Virus record (IMG/VR): IMGVR_UViG_3300031539_000309
Coordinates: 1 to 24,137 of that record
DNA: 24,137 nt
DNA from: a virus
Strand: one strand, 5' to 3'
In this document: positions 1 through 4,766 of the stretch, in pieces
Numbering within the stretch: position 1 is the stretch's first letter
Layout of the letters: every line of letters begins with the position of its first letter
Translations under genes and position numbers: made by a program
Notes under the pieces: generated by a model
What the model was told of the DNA's origin: nothing
The model's input: the letters and a program-made list of their open reading frames with translations, nothing else
Databases searched by the model: none

Positions 1-128
1 CGCGACCCCGGGAATACATCCGGCCAACGGACAAGTTCTACCGCTGCCGCATCACCGTGGAGGTGTTGCCGGACAAGCGAGGCAGGCCCGTGACGCGAAC
101 GGCGGAGGCGCTGGGCCTGTGCAAGTAG
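1..128 (+). CDS. C-terminal end of an unidentified protein (partial, 5' truncated)
   Basis: An open frame enters from the left edge and stops at TAG 126-128, leaving about 41 residues. The visible end contains YIRPTDKFYRCRITVEVLP and finishes AEALGLCK. Codon use and direction match the next gene, and a purine-rich AGGAGAGG lies between this stop and the next start, so it probably belongs to the same operon. I do not recognise the family and the missing N-terminus prevents a functional call. Confidence 0.55.
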   Translation, partial: RPREYIRPTDKFYRCRITVEVLPDKRGRPVTRTAEALGLCK

Positions 129-155
129 GAGAGGACGCCAGAAAGGGGAAGGGCG

Positions 156-476
156 ATGACGACGGAAACTAAGCAGACATGGCGCTGGTGGGTTCGGCAC
201 GAAGCCACAGACAGCCAGTTAGACGAGCACCGCAGGGCTTATGACAAACTCACAATCGAACACGGCACACTAAAGGCCGAGGCCAAGCGGCTGCGGGACA
301 CGCTGGCGGTAGTCGTGGACTGGATAAACGCCGAGTGTGCGAGGGGGCCGGACCAGGAACCCATCGGCTACGTCGTGCCCGACTGTCGCGGCATCGTCGA
401 GCGCATCGGCGACGTGCTCGATGGAAAGCCAGACCCGGCTACGCTGGCGAACGAGGAGGGGAAGGCCGATGACTAA
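156..476 (+). CDS. small hypothetical phage protein with coiled-coil-like middle
   Basis: The predicted product is 106 residues. The start ATG follows a purine-rich GAAAGGGGAAGGG stretch that can act as ribosome binding site. Residues about 20-60 are rich in charged and Leu residues (LDEHRRAYDKL, LKAEAKRLRDTL) and look like a short coiled coil; the C-terminus is acidic. Its stop lies inside the start of the next gene (8-nt overlap, ATGACTAA), indicating translational coupling. No domain is recognised; its place among small accessory genes upstream of the virion genes fits a phage early or middle protein of unknown role. Confidence 0.7.
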   Translation: MTTETKQTWRWWVRHEATDSQLDEHRRAYDKLTIEHGTLKAEAKRLRDTLAVVVDWINAECARGPDQEPIGYVVPDCRGIVERIGDVLDGKPDPATLANEEGKADD

Positions 477-792
477 ACCCCGTCGCATTCAGCGTAAGCG
501 GACGAAGGGCTGGCGCATGCCGCCGAACACGGTCAGCGTGGCGAGGCCCGGTTTCTGGGGTAACCCGTTCCGAGGACCGAGGGCACTCCACCTCTACCGA
601 CTAGTCTGGTGGCGGCGGTGGAAAGATTTGGAGCGGGCGGGCGTGTCTGTGTTCGGTATCTTCTGGCTGCAAGCGCTCTTATCGGAATGGATACGGCGCT
701 TGCCCGAACTGCGCGACAAGGATTTGGTCTGCTGGTGCGCGCTGGACGAGCCGTGCCATGCGGACGTGCTGTTGAAACGGGCGAACGAGTAG
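469..792 (+). CDS. DUF4326-like small phage protein
   Basis: The predicted product is 107 residues from ATG 469, preceded by GAGGAGGGGAAGG at good spacing and overlapping the previous stop; the same frame is open further upstream but lacks such a site. It shows the hallmark blocks I associate with DUF4326: KGWRMPPN near residues 13-20, RPGFWGNPF near 26-34, and the C-terminal LVCWCALDEPCHADVLL near 86-102 with Cys88, Cys90, Cys96 and a His. The family is common in phages and bacteria; its biochemical function is not established. The conserved Cys/His cluster suggests metal binding or a catalytic thiol, which is inference. It lies in a run of accessory genes. Confidence 0.8.
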   Translation: MTKPRRIQRKRTKGWRMPPNTVSVARPGFWGNPFRGPRALHLYRLVWWRRWKDLERAGVSVFGIFWLQALLSEWIRRLPELRDKDLVCWCALDEPCHADVLLKRANE

Positions 793-802
793 GAGGCGGG
801 TG

Positions 803-1213
803 ATGAGCAAGGGACGGACGCTGTGCATGAACCCTGACATTCCGAGCCCCAAACTGTGCAAGAGGCTGAAGGCAGCCGGGTATCCGCAAGAGAATAGCAC
901 TTGGTATTGGTCGCCGGATAGCGAGACCGGCGAAATGGAAGTTTGTATGCTGGCCGACCCCGAAGACGGTGAGTTTGCCGCCCCCACCATCGGGGAAATG
1001 CTGGACTACATTCGGCAGGGAGGATATGCGTTTGCGTATCGTGTAGCAGAAGCCCTAGACCTGTTTCCACTCGGTTGGGGTGGATTATCTCCAACGGGAG
1101 CGGGAGCGCAGGCACTGTTAAGCATGACCGCCGCAGCCCTGGCCGCAGCCCTGGCCGCAGCCCTGGCCGAGGCGAAGGAAAAGCAAGCGGCCGAGAAAGA
1201 GAGCGACCGCTAG
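803..1213 (+). CDS. hypothetical phage protein with Ala-rich repeat tail
   Basis: The predicted product is 136 residues. ATG 803 is chosen because AGGAGG (791-796) sits 6 nt upstream; a GTG at 800 is possible but too close. The N-terminal two thirds (KLCKRLKAAGYPQ, STWYWS, APTIGEMLDYI) resemble a widespread unnamed phage protein family that begins with a 'lys-leu-lys-x-x-G-ϕ-P-Q' segment and has an APTxxELL block. Residues 111-122 are three copies of AALA, encoded by an exact 12-bp tandem repeat, followed by a charged AEAKEKQAAEKESDR tail, so the C-terminus is probably a helix. Its TAG overlaps the stop codon of the convergent reverse-strand gene. Function unknown. Confidence 0.72.
   Translation: MSKGRTLCMNPDIPSPKLCKRLKAAGYPQENSTWYWSPDSETGEMEVCMLADPEDGEFAAPTIGEMLDYIRQGGYAFAYRVAEALDLFPLGWGGLSPTGAGAQALLSMTAAALAAALAAALAEAKEKQAAEKESDR
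1133..1168 (+). repeat. three exact 12-bp tandem repeats inside a coding gene
   Basis: The unit GCAGCCCTGGCC occurs three times without mismatch at 1133-1144, 1145-1156 and 1157-1168. It encodes Ala-Ala-Leu-Ala three times in the C-terminal helix of the 803-1213 product. Because the unit is a multiple of three, changes in copy number keep the frame. Confidence 0.95.
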
Positions 1214-1536
1214 GCTTCCGCCTTGGCGATTGCGGCGCGGGCTCGACAGTCGGCGCGCACAAGCGGCACGGCCACCTTGTCGGGAATCTCCACCCCTTCG
1301 CGGCCCGCAAGTGCAAGGGCCTCTCGGTATTCCTTCAGCGCCGCCACCAAGTCGTGGTGGGCGTTGCAGGCGCGGACGATAAAGGCGGCGTTGGCTTTGC
1401 ATATCTCGTGAGGCCATGATCTGTCGCAGTAGGCCACCGGGTGGGGTGCCTCATCCTCGGTCTGCACAACGCCGCTCACCACTTCAAGGCCCCACGCCTT
1501 CCACGGTGTCGCTGTGTGCTTCGCTTGCTCTTTCAT
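1210..1536 (-). CDS. small conserved phage hypothetical protein (reverse strand)
   Basis: The predicted product is 108 residues from ATG at 1536, which is preceded on the reverse strand by AGGAGGTGGGATT, a strong ribosome binding site; the frame extends 14 codons further but without such a site. The pattern TATPWKAWG near the N-terminus, ANAAFIVRACNAHHDLVAAL in the middle and ARAAIAKAEA at the end is typical of a very common phage protein family of unknown function. It is the second gene of a reverse-strand pair with 1565-1807, and its stop overlaps the stop of the + strand gene ending at 1213. Confidence 0.82.
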   Translation of the reverse strand: MKEQAKHTATPWKAWGLEVVSGVVQTEDEAPHPVAYCDRSWPHEICKANAAFIVRACNAHHDLVAALKEYREALALAGREGVEIPDKVAVPLVRADCRARAAIAKAEA

Positions 1537-1564
1537 AATCCCACCTCCTGCCCCCCTGCCCTTG

Positions 1565-1807
1565 TTAGGTGCTGGCATAGCCCGCTAATCCAAGCGCGCG
1601 GTCTTCAGCAACTTCTCGAACCGCCCGCTCAAAATCTGCCCATGTGGGCGACGGTAGCAAGCGGGCCTTGACATCGGAGTAGCACTCCTCACAAAGTTCA
1701 TAGTTTTGTGTTCGCCGCCGACGGCGCCTAGTGATGCACACCATCGGCCAGGCGTTCACACGCTTACACGCCAGACACTGCATCGAGCATTTAATGGTCT
1801 CGCTCAT
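1565..1807 (-). CDS. small zinc-finger-like protein (reverse strand)
   Basis: The predicted product is 80 residues from ATG at 1807, preceded on the reverse strand by GGAGGTGGGACG. Two CxxC pairs are visible (Cys11/Cys14 and Cys39/Cys42, with Cys7 and Cys24 nearby), separated by a six-Arg run, which suggests a small zinc-binding and possibly nucleic-acid-binding protein. This is inference from the motif; no named family is recognised. It is 28 bp upstream of the 1210-1536 gene in the same direction and probably cotranscribed. A longer start at 1843 is open but has no good ribosome binding site. Confidence 0.72.
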   Translation of the reverse strand: MSETIKCSMQCLACKRVNAWPMVCITRRRRRRTQNYELCEECYSDVKARLLPSPTWADFERAVREVAEDRALGLAGYAST

Positions 1808-1916
1808 CGTCCCACCTCCAAAGAGAGAGGGCCGCGCGGACACTGTGGACGAGTGACGAGCCCGAAGGCGGGTCTCTCCAGCGCCGCGCGGCCCCTATTT
1901 CCGTGTGTGTGGTCAT
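1791..1916 (-). CDS. possible small ORF overlapping the zinc-finger-like gene
   Basis: A 41-codon reverse-strand frame starts at ATG 1916, after GAGAGGCG, and stops at 1791 inside the next gene, a 17-nt overlap that would permit translational coupling. A second overlapping frame (1804-1944, 46 codons) ends in an ATGA overlap with the same gene. Neither product resembles anything I know, and only one of them can be the real gene, if either is. Confidence 0.2.
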   Translation of the reverse strand: MTTHTEIGAARRWRDPPSGSSLVHSVRAALSLWRWDDERDH

Positions 1917-2253
1917 GGGTTCGCCTCTCGTCCGCTTCCACCATACCGCGCCGACGGCCAGAAGCAAGAAGAAAATAAAAAACTTTTTTCGCCCCCAGCG
2001 GTTGTAGGTTGCCGCCGGTCGCCCACCAGATACGGGAAAGCCGCCAGAAGGCCATTGTGCATAACTTTCACGCGCCGCGCAGCAAGTCGCCGCCTCAAAA
2101 CACTTGACACGCCCGGACGATGATGTTATAATACCACGCGTGAAGCAGGAAGCCCACATCCACAATCCGCAGGACGCGAAAAAGCAACAGCCTACCGCGG
2201 AAGGTAGCCCCCTGCCCTCCCCTGAAGATAAGGCCCCTGCGGAGAAGATACCC
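1808..2253. other. divergent non-coding region with AT-rich tract
   Basis: This 446-bp stretch separates the reverse-strand pair from the rightward virion operon. It contains an AT-rich run around 1970-1990 (AAATAAAAAACTTTTTT), a single DnaA-box-like TTATGCACA on the reverse strand (2056-2064), and the consensus promoter at 2104-2132. Long frames cross it on both strands, but their composition is not convincing as protein. On the reverse strand, about 1930-1990 could encode a short hydrophobic segment (FFIFFLLLAVGAVWW followed by KR), but there is no start with a ribosome binding site. Confidence 0.5.
2104..2132 (+). promoter_or_regulatory. perfect consensus sigma70-type promoter
   Basis: TTGACA at 2104-2109 and TATAAT at 2127-2132 are separated by exactly 17 bp, an exact match to the housekeeping bacterial promoter in boxes and spacing. 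It points toward the rightward packaging and virion genes. Expected transcription start is about 2138-2140. No operator-like palindrome overlaps the boxes that I can see. This implies that host RNA polymerase transcribes the late module, at least from this site; no phage-type promoter was noticed. Confidence 0.88.
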
Positions 2254-2553
2254 ATGCCAGCCTGCATCCGGGCCTCGCTCTGCGGTGTGGACTCGCGGGG
2301 CCGTGCGCTGTGGGAGATTGAAACCACGCCCCTTGCTCGGTTCCAGACAGGAACGGACCTGCCTGCGCTCCTGGCGGATGCCATGAAGGATTGGCCTCTG
2401 CTGGTGGGGAGTGTTTCGCTGGCCGTGGACGCGGCCGTGGAACGCGCGAACAAGCGAATCAAGGAACTGACCCCCGCTCCCACGAGGCAGCCCGGCGATC
2501 CGGTAACGCCCGCGGCCTTCGATGAAATGGCTGGAGAGGCCGGACGAGAATGA
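2254..2553 (+). CDS. hypothetical protein, first gene of the rightward operon
   Basis: The predicted product is 99 residues if translation starts at ATG 2254, which has GGAGAAG 6 nt upstream. The frame is open back to 2104, and a GTG at 2140 falls almost exactly at the expected transcription start, so a leaderless 137-residue form is possible; the extra N-terminal segment would be rich in Gln, Pro, Glu and Lys. The body contains WEIETTPLARFQTGTDLPALL and a helical AVDAAVERANKRIKEL. No family is recognised. It overlaps the terminase small subunit gene by ATGA, which suggests a role linked to packaging or simply coupling. Confidence 0.62.
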   Translation: MPACIRASLCGVDSRGRALWEIETTPLARFQTGTDLPALLADAMKDWPLLVGSVSLAVDAAVERANKRIKELTPAPTRQPGDPVTPAAFDEMAGEAGRE

Positions 2554-3110
2554 AGCCAGATAACGACAAGCCCCAGGGCGTAGCCCACACAGGGGAAGCC
2601 CGCAAAGCGCCCGCAAAGCCCAGGGGTGTCACCGACAAGACGTGGCGGCTGATGAATCCGAAGCAACGGGCCTATTTCGCAAGTTTCGTCCAAGATGGAA
2701 ATGCCCTAAAAGCCTACTTGGGTGCGGGTTATGTTCAGAGCAGAGACGGACATCCGCAAGACTGGCTCAGGCGACGAGCCTACCAAGTGCGCAAGGGGAA
2801 GGCTATAGTAAAGGCTTTAGTAGAGTATGAGGAGCATCGAGCAGACCTTGCAGAGGCTCAGGCGTCCTTTTCGTTGGACTGGATCGTGTCGGAGCATGAG
2901 CGGATCATGGCGGATGCACACGCGAAGGGTGATTTGGCCGTAGAAACCCGCAACCTGGAGTTGATAGGCCGGACTCGCGGGGTTTACGTGGAGTCTGTGG
3001 CCGTGGATGTGGGTCGGATGCGTGAATACTCGGAGGCAGAGCGGTTGGAGGGGTTGCGGCTGTCGCGGCTGCTGCTGACGGATGGGGGTCCCGGGCCGTC
3101 CGGGCCATAA
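2550..3110 (+). CDS. terS: terminase small subunit (Terminase_2-like)
   Basis: The predicted product is 186 residues. The segment LMNPKQRAYFASFVQDGNAL (residues about 34-53), then AYLGAGY and an RAYQVRKGKAIVKALVEYEE helix, is the typical N-terminal helix-turn-helix DNA-recognition module of phage terminase small subunits. The following ADLAEAQASFSLDWIVSEHERI and ETRNLELIGRTRGVYVE fit the central oligomerisation region of the same family. These proteins bind the packaging site and stimulate the large subunit. The N-terminal 25 residues are charged and disordered, and the C-terminus ends in GGPGPSGP. ATG 2550 overlaps the upstream stop. The large subunit gene lies 1.66 kb downstream, separated by four or five small genes, a wider gap than usual. 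Confidence 0.85.
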   Translation: MKPDNDKPQGVAHTGEARKAPAKPRGVTDKTWRLMNPKQRAYFASFVQDGNALKAYLGAGYVQSRDGHPQDWLRRRAYQVRKGKAIVKALVEYEEHRADLAEAQASFSLDWIVSEHERIMADAHAKGDLAVETRNLELIGRTRGVYVESVAVDVGRMREYSEAERLEGLRLSRLLLTDGGPGPSGP

Positions 3111-3176
3111 GGGGGAACTCCGATAGATAGCCAGCGAGAAAGTGTATCGGACGAGGTTTTAGGGAGTCAGACTCCT

Positions 3177-3479
3177 GTGGCGCCAGAGCCACTGCGCCAC
3201 CCGCGCGACGATAACCAGGGCGATTCAGCGCCCCAGGAGCCTGCCGACGCCCCGATTGTTGAACCTGGGGCAACCTCGCAAGCCTCCGAGCCTGTTAGGG
3301 CGGTGGATGCGCTGACAGGAGGCGAACAGGAGGCCGAGCCTGTCGAGGGTGCTAGGATGTTGGAGGTTTGCTCAGGGTGTGGGACTCGGTTCAGTTCCGA
3401 TACGTGTCGGGCCTGCCCGGTCTGCCTCCGCGCCCTGGACCACAACTCAAAGCAGGAGCCCGTCGAGGCTGAGGCATAG
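3177..3479 (+). CDS. small protein with C-terminal zinc ribbon
   Basis: The predicted product is 100 residues from GTG 3177, with AGGGAG 10 nt upstream. The first 60 residues are Pro/Glu/Ala-rich and probably disordered. A zinc-ribbon-like cluster follows: Cys65-x2-Cys68 and Cys77-x2-Cys80-x2-Cys83. The frame is open upstream to the stop of the terminase small subunit, so the true start could be earlier at a non-standard codon (an ATA at 3123 lies after GGGGGA) or later at ATG 3357 after GAGG. No named family; a structural zinc site is inferred. Confidence 0.55.
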   Translation: MAPEPLRHPRDDNQGDSAPQEPADAPIVEPGATSQASEPVRAVDALTGGEQEAEPVEGARMLEVCSGCGTRFSSDTCRACPVCLRALDHNSKQEPVEAEA

Positions 3480-3486
3480 CCAACGT

Positions 3487-3519
3487 CCGATAATGTGCAG
3501 AATGTTGCGCTGTTATCGG
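3487..3519. repeat. 7-bp inverted repeat before the 3536 gene
   Basis: CCGATAA (3487-3493) and TTATCGG (3513-3519) are perfect inverted copies separated by 19 nt, just upstream of the AGGAGG ribosome binding site (3525-3530) of the next gene. There is no T-run, so it is not a terminator; a weak mRNA hairpin or a binding site is possible. Confidence 0.4.
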
Positions 3520-3535
3520 CCATAGGAGGCCAGCA

Positions 3536-3796
3536 ATGCGGTTCGAGCCTTTGGGCGTGGGCGGCATACCACGGGTAGGGGGTGGAGGCGTGAGGTTGGC
3601 GAGCGGCGAACAGGTCGAGATTGGATTCTATGGAACGCCAGGCGCGATGGTGTTGTGCCGCGACGGGAAGCCCCTGTTGACTGCCAACGGTGAGCAAGTG
3701 GGTCAAATGGGTGTTGTGAAGAGGGGGGGGTCGGATGAGGTCGAAACCCCCCAAGGGGGCGGGGTCGAAGTAATAATCATGTCCCCCTTTGAGTAA
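3536..3796 (+). CDS. small Gly-rich hypothetical protein
   Basis: The predicted product is 86 residues, and its ATG follows AGGAGG at 6-nt spacing, so the start is secure. The sequence is rich in Gly and Val with alternating hydrophobic residues (GGGVRLASGEQVEIGF, GAMVLCRDGKPLLTANGEQV), suggesting a small all-beta protein. No family recognised. It lies between the two terminase subunit genes. Confidence 0.65.
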   Translation: MRFEPLGVGGIPRVGGGGVRLASGEQVEIGFYGTPGAMVLCRDGKPLLTANGEQVGQMGVVKRGGSDEVETPQGGGVEVIIMSPFE

Positions 3797-3845
3797 CTGG
3801 TTTTGGGACGCTGTTAAGATAGGCAATCTACTGGAGGGTGAGCGG

Positions 3846-4097
3846 ATGGCGGAGCAAGACGAAGATTCTGGTGACGGGCGACATACGGCGACCGAGGCGT
3901 TGCGGGCGGGTTTGCTGCAGGAAACGGGCGAGGGGCTGTCGACGGCGGACTTGAGGTGGAGGTTTGAGGAGGCCGCCGCCAGGGTGGCGAAGATTATCTT
4001 CCGCCGCATTGAGAACCGCGAGCGGCCCTCGGCCGAGTTACTCGGGCTGACTACAGCAATCTGCGAGTATTTCACCGCGATAGAAGGGCCGGATTGA
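3846..4097 (+). CDS. small hypothetical helical protein
   Basis: The predicted product is 83 residues from ATG 3846, preceded by GGAGGGTGAG (3833-3842). A TTG start at 3789 inside the previous gene is open but unsupported. The N-terminus is acidic; residues about 38-83 (LRWRFEEAAARVAKIIFRRI and SAELLGLTTAICEYFTAI) are predicted helical and amphipathic. No family recognised; position among packaging genes only. Confidence 0.65.
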   Translation: MAEQDEDSGDGRHTATEALRAGLLQETGEGLSTADLRWRFEEAAARVAKIIFRRIENRERPSAELLGLTTAICEYFTAIEGPD

Positions 4098-4112
4098 GAT
4101 AGGCAAGGTGCT

Positions 4113-4331
4113 ATGAACGCTTCCGCGGAGTCCCTGATGCGACGTGACCTTACGCAGGAGCGGTGCCTGGCATGCCTAATGACGTTTGACTCGGCGGCTA
4201 TCATAGATTGCCCCGGGTGGAGTTGCTGGGACTGCACTTATCGTTGTGTGTGTTCGCACTTTGAGCGGGGGGTTACTCTCTCGCGAGGTGCCTCGCCTAA
4301 GCATCACCGTCGCTGGGTCAACTCATGGTGA
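4113..4331 (+). CDS. small Cys-rich hypothetical protein
   Basis: The predicted product is 72 residues with seven Cys: Cys18-x2-Cys21, Cys33, Cys38-x2-Cys41 and Cys45-x-Cys47, plus a basic C-terminus with HHRR. The arrangement suggests zinc binding. Only a weak AAGG precedes the ATG. It is the third small Cys-rich product in the first 4.4 kb. Codon use is less GC-biased at third positions than in neighbouring structural genes, so I hold it with moderate confidence. Confidence 0.5.
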   Translation: MNASAESLMRRDLTQERCLACLMTFDSAAIIDCPGWSCWDCTYRCVCSHFERGVTLSRGASPKHHRRWVNSW

Positions 4332-4443
4332 AGGGCCTGCAGGCAATGGGAGGTTCCGATGTCTGAAGCGGACCCGAAGGATGAGCGGACAAACTGAATA
4401 GTCCCGACGACTCCGGTTGATCCCCGGAGGAATCGTGAGATTC

Positions 4444-4480
4444 AAGGCCGTGTGGGGCCACACCCTCGCACGGCCTTTTT
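4444..4480 (+). terminator. intrinsic-terminator-like hairpin upstream of the large terminase
   Basis: AAGGCCGTG (4444-4452) pairs perfectly with CACGGCCTT (4469-4477), giving a 9-bp stem with a 16-nt loop, and the 3' arm runs into TTTTT (4476-4480). GTGTGG (4450-4455) and CCACAC (4458-4463) can form a competing hairpin within the same region. It lies in the 174-bp gap between the 4113-4331 gene and the next gene. It may reduce transcription into the terminase, or act as an attenuator: a short RBS-led frame (4435-4509) reads through it and ends in an ATGA overlap with the next start. Confidence 0.7.
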
Positions 4481-4505
4481 CGTCGGGGCGTAAGGGGAGC
4501 GGTGG

Positions 4506-4760
4506 ATGAACGATTCGCTGGAACTCGCGAGCACGGAGGACTTGGTGGACGAACTTTTCCGCCGCCACGATTACGGCGTGGTTTGCGCGGGTCGGCCTTC
4601 CAAGGATGGTTCCGAAAACGAGTGGTTGCTTCGGTGGAGCGGGCCGGTCCATGCGTGTATGGGGGCGGCTATGCACATGACGGCCTCGCTTACGAAGAAA
4701 ATGTCGGACGCCAGCGAGAACGTGAACGAGGTCGCTGGGGACGAAGAAGACGCGGAGTAG
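4506..4760 (+). CDS. small acidic hypothetical phage protein
   Basis: The predicted product is 84 residues from ATG 4506, with AAGGGGAGCGG just upstream. It begins LASTEDLVDELFRRHDYGVV, a pattern seen in many small phage proteins with a 'LxxxLxxRxxxxV' helix, then KDGSENEWLLRWSGPVHACM, and ends in the acidic EVAGDEEDAE. The function of such proteins is not known. It ends 6 nt before the terminase start and is probably translated from the same message. Confidence 0.68.
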   Translation: MNDSLELASTEDLVDELFRRHDYGVVCAGRPSKDGSENEWLLRWSGPVHACMGAAMHMTASLTKKMSDASENVNEVAGDEEDAE

Positions 4761-4766
4761 GGCAGA

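Noticed and set aside
594-1316. Reverse-strand frame of 240 codons opposite the accessory genes
   Set aside because: It opposes two forward genes with good ribosome binding sites and family patterns; its composition is typical of a shadow frame.
2104-2253. TTG at 2104 as start of the first rightward gene
   Set aside because: The codon lies within the -35 box of the promoter that should transcribe the gene, so the message would not contain it.
1791-2693. Reverse-strand frame of 300 codons including a hydrophobic FFIFFLLLAVG segment
   Set aside because: Most of it mirrors the forward genes from 2254 on and crosses the consensus promoter. The hydrophobic part has no start codon with a ribosome binding site. 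A membrane peptide cannot be excluded but is not supported.
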